DNA from: Funneliformis mosseae
Taxonomy: Eukaryota > Glomeromycota > Glomeromycetes > Glomerales > Glomeraceae
NCBI GenBank assembly: GCA_910592005.1
Contig: CAJVPP010000509.1
Location: 1 to 30,886 of the forward strand
DNA: 30,886 nt
Direction of reading: 5' to 3'
This document shows, piece after piece, positions 1 through 10,892 of this stretch. Made by a program: the position numbers and the translations under genes. The notes under the pieces are model-generated. The model was not told the DNA's origin and made no database searches. It saw only the letters and a program-made list of their open reading frames with translations. Every line of letters starts with the position of its first letter. The stretch's first letter is position 1.

Positions 1-1823
1 AATCATTGTCAATCGAGAAAAATTTCTTAATGAGCTTTTAGGATTCATTAATGTCATTATCCATTTCCAACCATAAAAATAAATAAAATAAATTTCTTCA
101 AAAATCACTTAATTTTCTCATTTGATACACTTAAATAGAATTGGTGCGATCTTTAACGCCGTATAAACAAACTTCTAACGATTTTAACAATTACAAACAC
201 ATTTTCTCACGTTTTTACGACCTAAACTTTCTTTTTGGAATCATTATTCCGTATTTTGAAACATTTGTCAAAGGCTAAGCGTAAGACAGTATATATTTTA
301 TTTTGTTCTCCTTTTATGAAATTGAAGATTTTTTTTTTGGCGAAGTTTGATCATCTGATGATTCACGTGATGTTTGTGACGTAACCACGACTTTGTTATG
401 GGTGCAACTCTCAGAAAACACATGTAATTAATTTAGGACGAAAGAAATTCTTTTTAATTTTTTCTCTTAATTATAATTGGTAACTCAATGATTACCAAAT
501 TACCGAGCTTTATTTGTACTTTCATTCTTCTTTATAACATCAAAACACTTTAATCGCGAATACTTTAATCAATCATCACATCAAATCTAATGTCAAATTA
601 CCAAAAAGGATTTTCTAAATTAGAATGTTGTGATGATGATTATTGTAGTGACTTCTATATAATTGAGATAATTGAAATGTATGTACTGTACATGTTCAAT
701 GAAAAAATTTTGCTTTATTGTGAAGGTTCATGTTGAAATCGTTATACTCTAGGAAAAAAAAAAAAAAAAAAAATTGTATTTTTAGAAATTTATTTTCAAA
801 ATTCCCAAATATAGAAAAAAAAAAAATAATTTTTTTTTCCTTCCCCTTGAAATCAATGCAAATCTAATTTTCGGAATATTTAAATAAACTCAAAATGGAA
901 AAAGTTATATTGCTTGTGCTACGAATATACTTTGAAATATGATGGAGTTTCGTAGCTTGATCCATTATAACTTCTAAAACAAGTTTTTTCCTGGTTGATT
1001 ACGGTGCTTTTCTTCAATCGGATTTTTTTTTGTTTTTAAAGGAGGACATTCAATGCATAATCTGATGCATTAAAAACTACGCTAAGCTTATTGATTAAGA
1101 AAAAGAAAATCTAAAATTAGGATTAAAAAAAAAAATGAATTCTCTCCGCCAAATTTAGACTTGGTAAAAATTAACGGCACCCTCAAATACTGAAACAATT
1201 TTTTTTTTTGACAAAAATTTAGAAAGGTTCATGCAAATAATTTATTTTACACATTATTACTGGTCTTCATTTGTTACACGACGTAACGGGCGCAGTAAAA
1301 AAAAAAATCTGTAACAAATGTTCGTGTTTCAACCCATTGTTATCTTCCCCTTTCTCGTTATAGTTTACCATTCATCATTAATCAGGTTAATATAAGGAAA
1401 AAAAAGTGTTAAAAAAAGAATAACTCAATTTATAAAAAGAAATTCGTGAGTATTTTTGGATGATTATCCGTTTATTTTTAAATTGTCTCGCGTGTGAATG
1501 CCATTATTCTTCGCAATTTCCCTGAAAAAAAAAAAATAAATAAACAATCACTTTTATTTTAGAAATTGATTAAATTTTCATGCAGAAAAATTTTTTAAAT
1601 TTGAAACGGCAAACAATTTCCGTGTAATTTTAAACAAATTTGCTATTTATGTCAGATTACACAATTAAAATTAAATTACAGAATTTAGGTGATTGTTCAA
1701 GAGAAAAAAAAAAAATCAATTAATAGTCGACAATTTTTCTTCTTTTGATCACATTCGACAAGCTTGAAATTTATCTTCGGTGTATCTTAAACGTTGTCGT
1801 ACATAAACAATGACGACAACCTT
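1..1823. other. AT-rich intergenic DNA, no gene seen
   Basis: No reading frame here is long enough, or protein-like enough, to call a gene. The stretch is dominated by A and T homopolymers, including an A run of about 20 near 752-771. It still holds scattered CpG sites, unlike the second half of the window. One TCACGTGA palindrome lies at 363-370. Confidence 0.6.
363..370. promoter_or_regulatory. TCACGTGA palindrome (E-box type), copy 1
   Basis: Exact 8-bp palindrome with a CACGTG core, the class bound by bHLH factors such as Pho4/Cbf1. Two more identical copies lie at 2580 and 2991. No gene is clearly placed next to it, so a regulatory role is inference. Confidence 0.25.
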
Positions 1824-1824
1824 T

Positions 1825-1833
1825 TATATAAAA
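1825..1833 (+). promoter_or_regulatory. possible TATA box without an assigned gene
   Basis: TATATAAAA is followed by a less AT-rich, CpG-containing stretch (gtgacgccaccagggag). The first downstream ATG (1884) opens only about 21 codons. It could be the promoter of a spliced or non-coding transcript, or a chance match. Confidence 0.2.
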
Positions 1834-2579
1834 GTGACGCCACCAGGGAGTTGTAACGTCGATTAAATTAAAAAGTGCTTTATATGGTATCTAATAAGGT
1901 TTTTGCTGTAAATATGGTAATTCCTGGCATGCACATTTATTTATTATGATAAATTAAAGCTTTAAGGGACAACATGCATTTTCCCATTAACCAATCCAAT
2001 ACCATTCATTTCATAGGTTGTTCTTTTTTTGTTTGTTCATTAAAACAAAAAAAAAAGCAAAGGAGTCTTTAATCTTTGATTTATCTGAAAAGGATCAATC
2101 ATGTTCTTTATTAATTTTCCTAATTTGGGTTTCATCATCTCAAAATGCAAAGTACTTAATTCGTTTGTTCGTTTCTGCGGATCAAATTGGATAATCAAAC
2201 GATTTGTTTTGTATGACAAGGTTAAATAAATGTAGCACAGGTGAAAAATACGGAATATAAATTCCGTTCCGTGAGACAAACTGCACATCATTTGTCTATT
2301 TAATCGTGTTTATATTTTGCAAACATGAATTTATAACAGAAAATTTCAATTCAACATGCTAATGGTTCCTAATGATGGATGCATGATGAACCTTGTCATT
2401 TGAGTTCAATTTGTGTGTTGAGACGCGTAATACCAATTCGTAGTAAAGTTTGCAAAATTGAGCTTAAATCTATCGCACCAATCGGACAATTAAAATAAAA
2501 ACGTGCTCGAATAATTTGAACACGAAGGTGTTTGGTTAACATAATTCAATTTATCTGTCTTTAGAGGATCATATCACTC

Positions 2580-2587
2580 TCACGTGA
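2580..2587. promoter_or_regulatory. TCACGTGA palindrome (E-box type), copy 2
   Basis: Second exact copy, in the context ctctcacgtgatcaaac. It lies 411 bases from the third copy. Confidence 0.25.
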
Positions 2588-2990
2588 TCAAACTTTGTTG
2601 AGGTAAAAAAAGAAAGGAAACACAAATAATCAAATGATTATCGGATCTGCTACGTTAATTTCTCATTTACTTTTTGTATGTAAGGATCAGGGGTGGCTTA
2701 TTTGGATCATGTGCAAATGTTTTATATCACGATATCATGGGAATGATTTTGTTACAAGTTTGACGAGCTCACGTTAACTATTTTAGCAAAAACAATTACG
2801 CTGATACAAGATCGGGGCACGATAAAATGGAGGTGCTCACGTTTGTAATTATTAAAATTGGTTTATCTGAATCACCATCAAATTCAATTGTTTCGAAAAA
2901 TTCATGATGTGAAAAATAAAAAAATAATAAAAGATCGTCAAAGGGTAAATATGTTACGTTTTATCGAAATCTTTTGCTATCAAAATGAAT

Positions 2991-2998
2991 TCACGTGA
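2991..2998. promoter_or_regulatory. TCACGTGA palindrome (E-box type), copy 3
   Basis: Third exact copy, in the context gaattcacgtgatatcac. It lies about 270 bases before a GC-richer, promoter-like patch at 3265-3360. Confidence 0.25.
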
Positions 2999-3264
2999 TA
3001 TCACAATCTTTGAATAATCACTCGCGATTTCAAAAAAAAAAAATAATCAGGTTGCGACCTTCACCAACCTTTACTTCCTTTCGTCTTGTGATAAACCTGT
3101 GGTAATTACGATAGCTTTTACTATATAATTTCACCGGTTTAAACGCGAATTTGATTCGAATAATTCGCGCGAACTTTATCAAGTAACTAAAAGAAATCTG
3201 AAAGATCAACAAACCATTCAATCAAGAAAGGAAATAGCAATAGTAAAATTAGTATCACAAAACC

Positions 3265-3360
3265 AAACTTTATATAGGTAACCCGCCGCTTCCGATATTC
3301 CGTATGTAACCATCCGATATGCTAAAAGCCCGCTCCTTCCGCCCAAAAGCCTATAGATCA
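3265..3360. promoter_or_regulatory. GC-richer, promoter-like patch
   Basis: A ctttatatagg sequence is followed by an unusually GC-rich stretch containing cccgccgcttccg and cccgctccttccgccc. This contrasts with the surrounding AT-rich DNA and looks like a core promoter or protein-binding patch. A second TATA-like site (ctataaaac, near 3449) and an ATG with a nearby GTAAG donor (3508) follow, but no convincing downstream exons were found. Confidence 0.2.
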
Positions 3361-3547
3361 CTTATATAAATTAAACAATTAACGTTTAATTAAAATATGT
3401 AGCGGAGTTATTTTCCGTTAATATTGATCCAAAACCGGATATCTTTTCTATAAAACTTTTCCACACAGAAGAACTTTATTTAATAAACAGTGATAATATC
3501 GAAAGAATGATAACAAATCCGGTAAGCAAATTCCTGAAATTCTTGAA

Positions 3548-3632
3548 ACATTTTTTTTTTTTTTTTTCACATAATAAGTACATAAACAAATAAAAAAAAA
3601 AAAAAAAAACGATTGATTCTTTTTTTTTTTTT
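3548..3632. repeat. alternating long T and A homopolymers
   Basis: A T run (about 3551-3567), an A run (about 3592-3609) and a T run (about 3620-3632) follow one another within 85 bases. The T and A runs could pair as hairpins. This is a likely source of replication slippage and assembly error. Confidence 0.6.
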
Positions 3633-3710
3633 CCTTTTTGGAATTCTATTTTAAAATTTTCTTTGTTAGAGATTTCTCTTTAAAGACAATGTGGGTTGAT
3701 TCTAATACTA

Positions 3711-3735
3711 AAATTAAAATTAAAATTAAAATTAA
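3711..3735. repeat. ATTAAA microsatellite
   Basis: About four tandem copies of a 6-bp unit (attaaa). Confidence 0.6.
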
Positions 3736-5266
3736 TTGAAATTTTTTTTTTTTTCCTCATTTTTCTTTTTATAAAACCGATGTCGTTTTGAATATTAATT
3801 AAAGTCAAGTGATCTAATTACAAAAGGAAATTGGTGGGTGCACAAACAACTAAAATAAGGACTATTTTTTTTTTTCTCTTAACACAAAAAAAAAATGGAT
3901 AAATGGTATGAATATTAATTTTTATTGAAAGTTTAACATGATACAGGCTAATTCTATTTAGATATAGTTTCATTTTTAGAAAGAAAATTTTTTTATTATC
4001 ATTATTTTATGGGAAAATAAATTTTTTAGTGTAATGATATTACATAAAAAATCTGTTGTGGTTTCTGCTCTGTTAAACACAAGACGCGTCATGTGGGAAG
4101 TTGACGTGACAATTTTCCTTTAAAAAATATGTATGACATAATATTAGCACATTTCAAACAATAAAAGATCATTCAAGGTAATGTAACCGAGCGAAATTAG
4201 AATCATTATTAACTTTTCTTTCGGAAAGGTCTTTCCAACATAAAAATATTCTACAACATCAAGAATTGCTTAAATTTTTGGAAGGTTCCCTGGTGAGACG
4301 ATTGCGCAGTTTCGTAAGATCCGAAAGTTTACGTTTGTTTGACATCAAGTTTTACGATAATTCTTTCTTTGTGTCATTAAAAAAAAATTTTTCAAGTTAC
4401 ACAGTCAAATTTATGCAGCAACATATTTATTAATTTGTAAAACGATTCTGCAAAGAGATATATCATAAAACCACAAGGTTGACTAATTTATCATGTTTTG
4501 CCGACTAATTAACCGATAAGAGATTAAACTGAACAAAAAAAAAAAAAGGTTCGTTCGAACGATTCCAATCTAACTTCGAAGTTATTTAATTTATGTTTAT
4601 TTAGAACGTTAGCCATTTTACCATACCAAGCCGATCCTCATGGGAATAAATTGTTCCAAAAAGATCATGTGCCGATCAACCCATGCTGTTCAATAGATTT
4701 GACCAGAATTACGATAATGCCAGCCGAACCGTTCCTTTAAAACATCAAATCTAACATCTCGATCAATATTGACAAACAATATCGAATCTCGATAAGGAGC
4801 ACACTTATTGTTGAAAATCCTAAACATATTTTCCTGTCGATCTAATAAATCGGGGATCTTTCGGGGATGTCGGCTAATTTTTCGGAGGAATTTATTCCCG
4901 AAACTTTATTGTTTGGGATTGTAAAAAATAAACTTCATAGTCATGTATATGTCATGCCTAGAAATAATTAAGACGTAATCATAAAGAAATTACTAAACTT
5001 GCAGTACGCGAAAACGTAAGGAAGGTGGCGTTTATCTTACATGATTATGATCATAAATCGTTTGCCTTGATGTCGGTATTCTCCGTACTTTTCTAAACAA
5101 GAATTAGAAATCATAAATAGTTTCCGGATTATGTCCGGGAACCGACCGGATCATGCTCCATCGTGTCGCGATCTCATTTGAACATCTGGACACTTTCCAA
5201 ACGCTCGCGGATAATTGCGGTTCGCAGCAATCTGATCAAGGAGAAAGCCGAATTTCTTCATGCGTA

Positions 5267-5276
5267 CTATATAAAC
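5267..5276 (+). promoter_or_regulatory. possible TATA box without an assigned gene
   Basis: ctatataaac follows a CpG-containing, relatively GC-rich 200-bp stretch, a combination expected of a promoter. The first ATG downstream (5317) opens only six codons. It may belong to a spliced or non-coding transcript. Confidence 0.2.
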
Positions 5277-6808
5277 ATTCGTCTCATATGATTGTTTGTC
5301 TCGTGACTTGATTTTATGGAGCCATCACATGATTAATATTTAAAACAGATTTAAACTTTTTAATTTTATTTTGTTTTACGTTAATTATATCATTTAACGC
5401 AATCCTAAGTCAGTAATTTTGTATTTATTTGTAAATTTATGAGAAAGATTTTCTTTTTAGTTAAATCATAGATTCTTTCTCTTTTAGTTAACATTTTTCA
5501 ACGTGGCACAAATGTTACATAAGACAAACGATTACACTTTAATAGTACTATGATCAGTAAAATTTTGACCGAGGAACTATATACAATTGTCAAAAAAGAT
5601 TTTGTGATTTCTATCGACTAAATAATTCGGTAACAATAATAATATTGTTAATGATAATTAAAAAAAAAAAAAACTAATAATCACATATCACATAAACGGA
5701 TCTCTACCCCCCTAACATAAAATTTAGCTCCTCATTGATTTTTCCCTAATATGGTCAGTAATAAAGATGAATCGAAATGACGGGAACATTTGAAATAAAT
5801 AATGAATCATTGATCAAACTTTAATCTCATTATTTCTTCAAATCGAGCATATGATGATTGTTTATAAATAAAAATGTAGCACCAGAATTATGGATATCCC
5901 TTAATTAAGTTTTGTAAAGAATCAAAAATGACAATATATTTTCATTATTCAATTTCCAAATAAACTTCATCCATGCAAGGTTACGGATTAAAAATAGAAC
6001 ATCATGGTAAATCATATGATTCAAACATCACTTTAATAGCAACCTCACATAAATTCTAAATTATAAATATTAACATAAATGCAAAGTTATCTCGAATGTC
6101 TTTGATAATAAAAAAAATAAATTAGGCATAATATTCTATTGAATGGAAAATATATTTAAAATATCCAGCAGCTTGAAGTAAAGTTTCATTAAAGCTGGTT
6201 CCGTTAAAAAAGATTGGATCGTTGGTGAGCTGTGATGATCCGATAAATAAATTGTATCAAAGTTATTCTTCAATTCGCGAAAAGTAGTCGATCTCTTTGG
6301 GAAGTCATTGAACGTAGAATCAAATTAATCACGTTCAACATTCCTTTTCATTAAACCTGTCCCTTTAATTTTGAAAAAGTAAAAAGTAATGGCGGGTGGA
6401 GAAGACAATTCTTGTTTTAGCCGTAAAGTCCTGCCGCCGAATTATTATAATAATGCGGATGACTGGATTTTCAGCAGGATAACGTCTCTTCATAGTCTTA
6501 ATCCGATTTAAAACGTCTGAACTATTTTTTTAAAAAATAAGAAAATCAGAAAAAGAAATAGATTAGGAAAATGGTTGCGTGGAAAAAAAAATATCTCAAT
6601 TGGCAATTTTTTTTAATGTAAATGGAATGATTTAACAGCGCTTAAATCGTTAATGCATGCCAAATCGCATTAAAGCATACAAATATTTAATCTTTTAAAA
6701 CAACCTTATTCGGGTTTATAATAAATTTGCGTGTATAAATTTAAAAACGTTTTCCATCATATATGTTATTAATCAAGAAACTATTTATTTAAATAAACAT
6801 ATTTGGAG

Positions 6809-6991
6809 ATGAAAAGGAAACAATTGGTAATTTTAAAGATTTTGAATAATGCTTTGCATTTTATTAACCTACCAAAGAGAACAAATATGCCACCATATTT
6901 AGTGGTGCATCGCGAAAGTTCAAATTTAGTCTTTTTGCGTAACACGAAATCTCGTGATCCACTTAATCAAGTTGAAATGCTACGTAAATAA
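6809..6991 (+). CDS. small ORF of unknown function (doubtful)
   Basis: This 60-codon frame runs from the first ATG to a TAA stop. The product is basic, with residues KRTNMPPYLVV near the middle and NTKSRDPLNQ near the end. I recognise no family. The second half uses CGT/CGC arginine codons and a more even amino-acid mix than surrounding DNA, which is why it is listed rather than dismissed. The upstream DNA is AT-rich with no clear TATA box. It could be a small gene, the last exon of a larger one, a remnant, or chance. No signal peptide or membrane segment is evident. Confidence 0.25.
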   Translation: MKRKQLVILKILNNALHFINLPKRTNMPPYLVVHRESSNLVFLRNTKSRDPLNQVEMLRK

Positions 6992-7420
6992 TAAACAACA
7001 TCGATCTTTTATGTTATATATTATGCACTTGGTGGTGGGTTACATCATCCTGATTGTGATTTTTTGACCGATTACTAACTGATAGAAGTACTATAAGAAA
7101 AACGAATCAAAATCATATGGAAGTGCACGATTTTTGAAAAGTTACAATCCGTCATTTATTAAAGAAATTACTTTTCCCATATAATATTGCATGAAATCCT
7201 AGATATGTAGTTCAAGATGATGATATTTGACTTATTACAAATATAAAAATAATTGATCTTAATGAACATGAGATAAATGAAAAATGAATGATTAAGGATA
7301 ATGAAATTGAAACAATTTATAAAATATAATTACATTTTAAAATTTTATTCTTCTTATTTTTATTAAATAAAAAAAGATGTATGTAGCTCTAAAATAGTTT
7401 TTTTTTTTAATTAGTCAATT
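6992..7420. other. intergenic, nothing recognised
   Basis: AT-rich sequence with no protein-like frame or repeat that I could support. Confidence 0.5.
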
Positions 7421-7467
7421 GATTACGTTACCGTCATATGTAACTCGATTCTATTGCAAACCTCCCA
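7421..7467 (-). repeat. partial copy of small palindromic element
   Basis: taactcgattctattgcaaa followed by cctccca matches the reverse complement of the left half of the 80-bp palindrome at 7596-7675, with about three mismatches in 27. The bases before it (gattacgttaccgtcatatg) match the inner part of that palindrome with a short internal deletion. The outer left arm is missing, so this is a truncated, diverged copy. Confidence 0.55.
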
Positions 7468-7595
7468 TACGTTTGCTTATCAGAAATTATGATATTACAC
7501 ACACGGTTCGGACATCTTTATTCTATGTCAAATCATCTGTTGTACGCCACACAATCTTTCTATAATAAAGTGTTTGAATAAAATAAAATGATATT

Positions 7596-7675
7596 TGGGA
7601 GGTTTGCTATTAAATCGAGTTACGAACATAGTAAATCGTATGATCCGTAACGTGATTTTAATAGCAAACCTCCCA
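7596..7675. repeat. 80-bp palindromic mini-element
   Basis: The ends are perfect 19-bp inverted repeats: tgggaggtttgctattaaa and its exact complement at 7657-7675. The match continues inwards over about ten more bases with two mismatches (tcgagttacg against tcacgttacg). The centre is about 20 bases. A related partial copy lies 130 bp upstream. No target-site duplication or coding capacity is visible. It could be a miniature foldback transposon or a structured RNA/DNA element. Confidence 0.65.
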
Positions 7676-9347
7676 TTTGTTTGTCAACATACAAATGTAC
7701 ATGCGCATACATATTCGTTCAATGACAATTTATCATTTTATTATGAATTATCAAAGATTAAAAGTAATTTAATAGGTAGGCTGAGTTTTCTTCTGTGTTC
7801 TCTCTTTTGCTCTCTATTTTTTTTTTTCGTTCAAAGTATGCATAATACAGAAACCAGGATGTAACGTGTAGTGCCATAATACGAACTATTGACTCCTGAA
7901 ATTGGAATAGCCGACACGCCAACAATTAGATATCAAACCATTTCGTTACGGGCCGGACTTATTCATCTCGTTTATTCCTCAAGATGAACATTCACTTTTT
8001 TAGAAAGATAATGGCGATATGATTGAAAATGTTTTGTTTTTGCGTACCTTTAATTAGACTGGTGTAACGGCATTTGCAGCGGGTAGGAAAACTGAAAAAA
8101 TTTTTTTTGTTTACTTTCCAAATTAATTTCGATTGATAAATGATTTTTATTTATGGCACTACTAGTATGTTTATGAATTACCAATTCAAGAATTCTTTAG
8201 TCTATTTAAGTCTATGACAAGTTCGAAATTAGAAAGAATGAACGGATTTACCAAGGATTCCACTAATGAAAATTCGGTAAAGTACGTTTTGGTGTGACGT
8301 GTACATTTTTAGCACAAAGAAAGAAAATTCGTTTTTCGGAGTTCCAAGGTGACAATGAAAACGTAAAATTTGGTGTGATAGTCGAGTGGCTAGTGGGTGG
8401 CTAACCCTCCTTAACTTGTTTTTAAAAGGTCAATGATATCTAAGAATAGAACTCGTACATAACAACATCATATACAACAAAACCATTGGTGTAAACTTTA
8501 TTCAGAATAAAGATGATAAACGTGGTTTAAACAATAACGAACAAGAAAAAATCCACGTTAATAAAATTATATTGTTGTTGTTCCATCCTATTTGTGTCAT
8601 AAGGTCAATTTATTGGAGTTTCACTCGAAATTAGCGACAATGATAATGAAATGATGATAACAATCGATGGGAGAAGGGTTAATCATCCGGTGAAAACTTA
8701 TCCCCCAATGGGACAAATCATTTAAACAAAAAGAAATTCTTTTCTTTATAAAGAAACTTTGATTGTTAGAATGGATCAATTGAGATTTACTTCGCGAATA
8801 AGGCATTTGATTCTTCCCCACATATATTCCAGTTGAATTTCACCTGCGTTTCCAAATAATTCCTTGTTTGGGAAGTTTCGCTATTTATTAGGCCCATCTA
8901 ATAATAGTAAACACTCTTTTATTTAACTAAAGAGAGAATAATAAAAGTAAAACAAAGAGTATTATAAAACTTTGTACAACCAAAATTAATTACTTGCATA
9001 TACAGAATGATATGATATGTTCGTGATTGAAGTTCGATCAAATTTTGTACTTCAATTCTCTTTATGGAACATCAACAATATAAATAATGTAATAATGTTA
9101 ATGAGCCTTTTCGATCATTTTCTTAATTCATTCAATACTCCCATATGGCTTAGCCCCTTCAGCCACATACAAATTTTCCGTAAGAATAAAAATTCTTTCT
9201 CATTTTAAAAATTGATGCTCTAGGTTCATTAGGACACCGGAAAAAAAGTCATTTGACATTTGCTTTTGCCATTTTAAACAATGAACTAAATTTGTTTAGA
9301 CAGGAACTTTAATAAATTCCAAGTTTAGATTGTTCATTTATTGTATC
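7676..9347. other. intergenic, no confident gene
   Basis: Frames such as 9017-9208 (+) and 8621-8821 (-) are 63-66 codons long, and the latter has no ATG start. They lack recognisable domains. No tRNA, repeat or promoter could be supported here. Confidence 0.5.
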
Positions 9348-9391
9348 ATAGGAGTAAACTCCGTTATATGTGTCGGAAATTTTACTCCTAT
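9348..9391. promoter_or_regulatory. 11-bp inverted repeat upstream of the 9590 gene
   Basis: ataggagtaaa (9348-9358) and tttactcctat (9381-9391) are perfect inverted repeats separated by 22 bases. They end about 70 bases before a TATA box. A gtcggaaattt motif inside is repeated at 9420 as ttcggaaattt. This could be an operator-like binding site or a hairpin. A function is inference. Confidence 0.4.
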
Positions 9392-9461
9392 ATCGTACAA
9401 ATAATATTATATAGCTATATTCGGAAATTTCCCTAAAACTCCGTAACTATCGCAAAACTTG

Positions 9462-9469
9462 TATAAAAG
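9462..9469 (+). promoter_or_regulatory. TATA box of the 9590 gene
   Basis: TATAAAAG lies 120 bases upstream of the ATG at 9590, a plausible core promoter position given an untranslated leader. Confidence 0.45.
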
Positions 9470-9589
9470 TGTCCGCAAATAATTTTTTTTTCCTCAAGTT
9501 TGTAATAAATATTTTTCAAAGAAATATATATATCTTTTAACTAATATAAAGATTCTTGGAAAATTTTCTTTTTTTTTAAAAAAAAAAAC

Positions 9590-10276
9590 ATGCCTCGAAC
9601 TATGAAATCCAAATCTTATAATAAATGCTTTGAAAAAAGAAGAGAACATGGTTGCTCTAGAGTACATAGAATTAAATTAACAAAGGTGTTCTCTAATTCC
9701 AATTACGGAAGGATTAATAATAATTCTCACACAACAAATTGCAATTCTTGTGATGATTCTGATAATTGTATGGAATTACTTACTGAACGTTTGGCCAGGA
9801 TCGAAACTTTAGTCAATAATCTATATAAATTAACTCAAGAAGGTCTACACAACTCAAAAAAGGTATTTTGCGACCATCAAACAATCTTATCGTAAAAATT
9901 TCTTAATTTAGAAGAAAATCGCTAAATTTTCTTTACATATTAGAATCAAAATCGAACGTTATGTAATATTGACTTGACTTCTTGTAAATTGGAGGATTTA
10001 CAAAAACTTGTAAATTTCACCACAAATGCAATGTCTCCTCCATCGTCATCTCAGCCATCTCCTTCTCCTAAATCTATCCATCAAGAAAAAATTCATTCTG
10101 AAAATTATTCAAGGACAAAAAATTTTACAAAACGAGAAGAAATTTTAAAATATGATAGTCAAGATTCTGGTTACATAAGTGATGATGATGTTGATTTGAA
10201 ACCATCATCACCGGTAACAAGTTCAAAAGGAAATATCGATACCTTAGAGGGTGAGAACTACATACATGCGATATAG
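9590..10276 (+). CDS. spliced Ser/Pro-rich probable regulatory protein, degenerate Cys cluster and coiled coil
   Basis: I infer two exons, 9590-9862 and 9944-10276, joined by an 81-base phase-0 intron (gtatttt...catattag), giving about 201 residues. The N-terminus is basic. Cys13, Cys22, Cys51, Cys54 and Cys60 are followed directly by a short heptad-like segment (residues 61-81, MELLTERLARIETLVNNL). That layout is reminiscent of a fungal Zn2Cys6 cluster plus dimerisation coil. However, one expected cysteine is replaced by Lys16 and the middle loop is too long, so zinc binding is unproven. Residues 121-135 are Ser/Pro-rich with several S-P sites. DSGYIS at 165-170, followed by three Asp, matches the DSGxxS phosphodegron pattern. 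A GTGAG donor at 10251 with acceptors ending at 10293 or 10379 would replace the last residues with an alternative tail. Function unknown; transcription-related is a guess. Confidence 0.6.
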
Positions 10277-10892
10277 ACCCTTTGTTTCTTCAGGACATAA
10301 TGGATTTGACAAACAAAATTTATACTCCTCATGATTTTTCTTAATACTTTAACATTTTGTGAATACGTTTCTCAATCAGGAGAATTCATTTTTAATCAAG
10401 CAACTAAACATACAGTATATCACAAAACAAAAAAATTATTTTATTTAATTAAATAAGCACAAACACACAAAGTGAAAAATATTACATTCGTTTTTTAATT
10501 AATTATTATCGTTATACCAAAAAAAAAAAAAAAAAAAGTAAAGAAAATTATTTGTAATTAATATGATCCCCACCTCTAATGACCTTTCTGTTTGCATAAT
10601 ATTTAAATATTCATCATTCTTAAAATTTCATTGTATTTATTCTATAAGCTTTTCTTACAATTAACATAAATTTCCTTTTTCACTTTTCTTTTGTTTTTTT
10701 TTTTTATTTCCGTTTTAACCAAATTTCTTTGTAATTCTTTTAAATTTTTCACATTTTTATCTTGTTAATATATCTTTTCTTGTTTTTCAATAAAATAAAA
10801 TAAATAAAAAAAATAATTAATTAAATAAAAAAGTGAAACATCAAAATTTTAACGTATGATTACCGCAAACCATTTCTTTAAAAATCACTAGG
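10277..10892. other. 3' flank of the 9590 gene
   Basis: AT-rich sequence with an A run at 10519-10537 and several AATAAA-like signals (for example 10789-10794) that could serve polyadenylation. It may contain an alternative last exon starting at 10294 or 10380. Nothing else was recognised. Confidence 0.45.

Larger units (their letters stand above)
1834..6808. other. long intergenic region, no confident gene
   Basis: About 5 kb without a supportable coding region. The reading frames of 60-83 codons on the minus strand (2040-2291, 3030-3221) are low-complexity and within chance expectation for such AT-rich DNA. The stretch 4600-5270 is richer in CpG and looks like unmutated ordinary intergenic or promoter DNA. 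Homopolymer clusters, a short ATTAAA repeat, two E-box palindromes and one further TATA-like site are listed separately. Confidence 0.55.

Noticed and set aside
2040..2291. 83-codon minus-strand ORF with an ATG start
   Set aside because: Low-complexity hydrophobic product with a poly-Phe end, no domain and no promoter. A frame of this length is expected about once or twice by chance in DNA of this composition.
3030..3221. 63-codon minus-strand ORF
   Set aside because: It ends in poly-Phe from a homopolymer, and no family or supporting signals are visible.
4867..4968. 34-codon ORF starting MSANFSEEFIPETLLF
   Set aside because: Looks protein-like but is very short, with no extension, splice partner or promoter that I could support.
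7595..7864. 89-codon plus-strand ORF
   Set aside because: Its start lies in the 80-bp palindrome and the rest is low-complexity Phe/Ser. It is a shadow of the repeat.
8370..8440. tRNA-like string gtgatagtcgagtggctagtgg
   Set aside because: It resembles a D-arm of a Ser/Leu tRNA, but no anticodon arm, T-loop (GGTTCGAATCC) or acceptor pairing follows.
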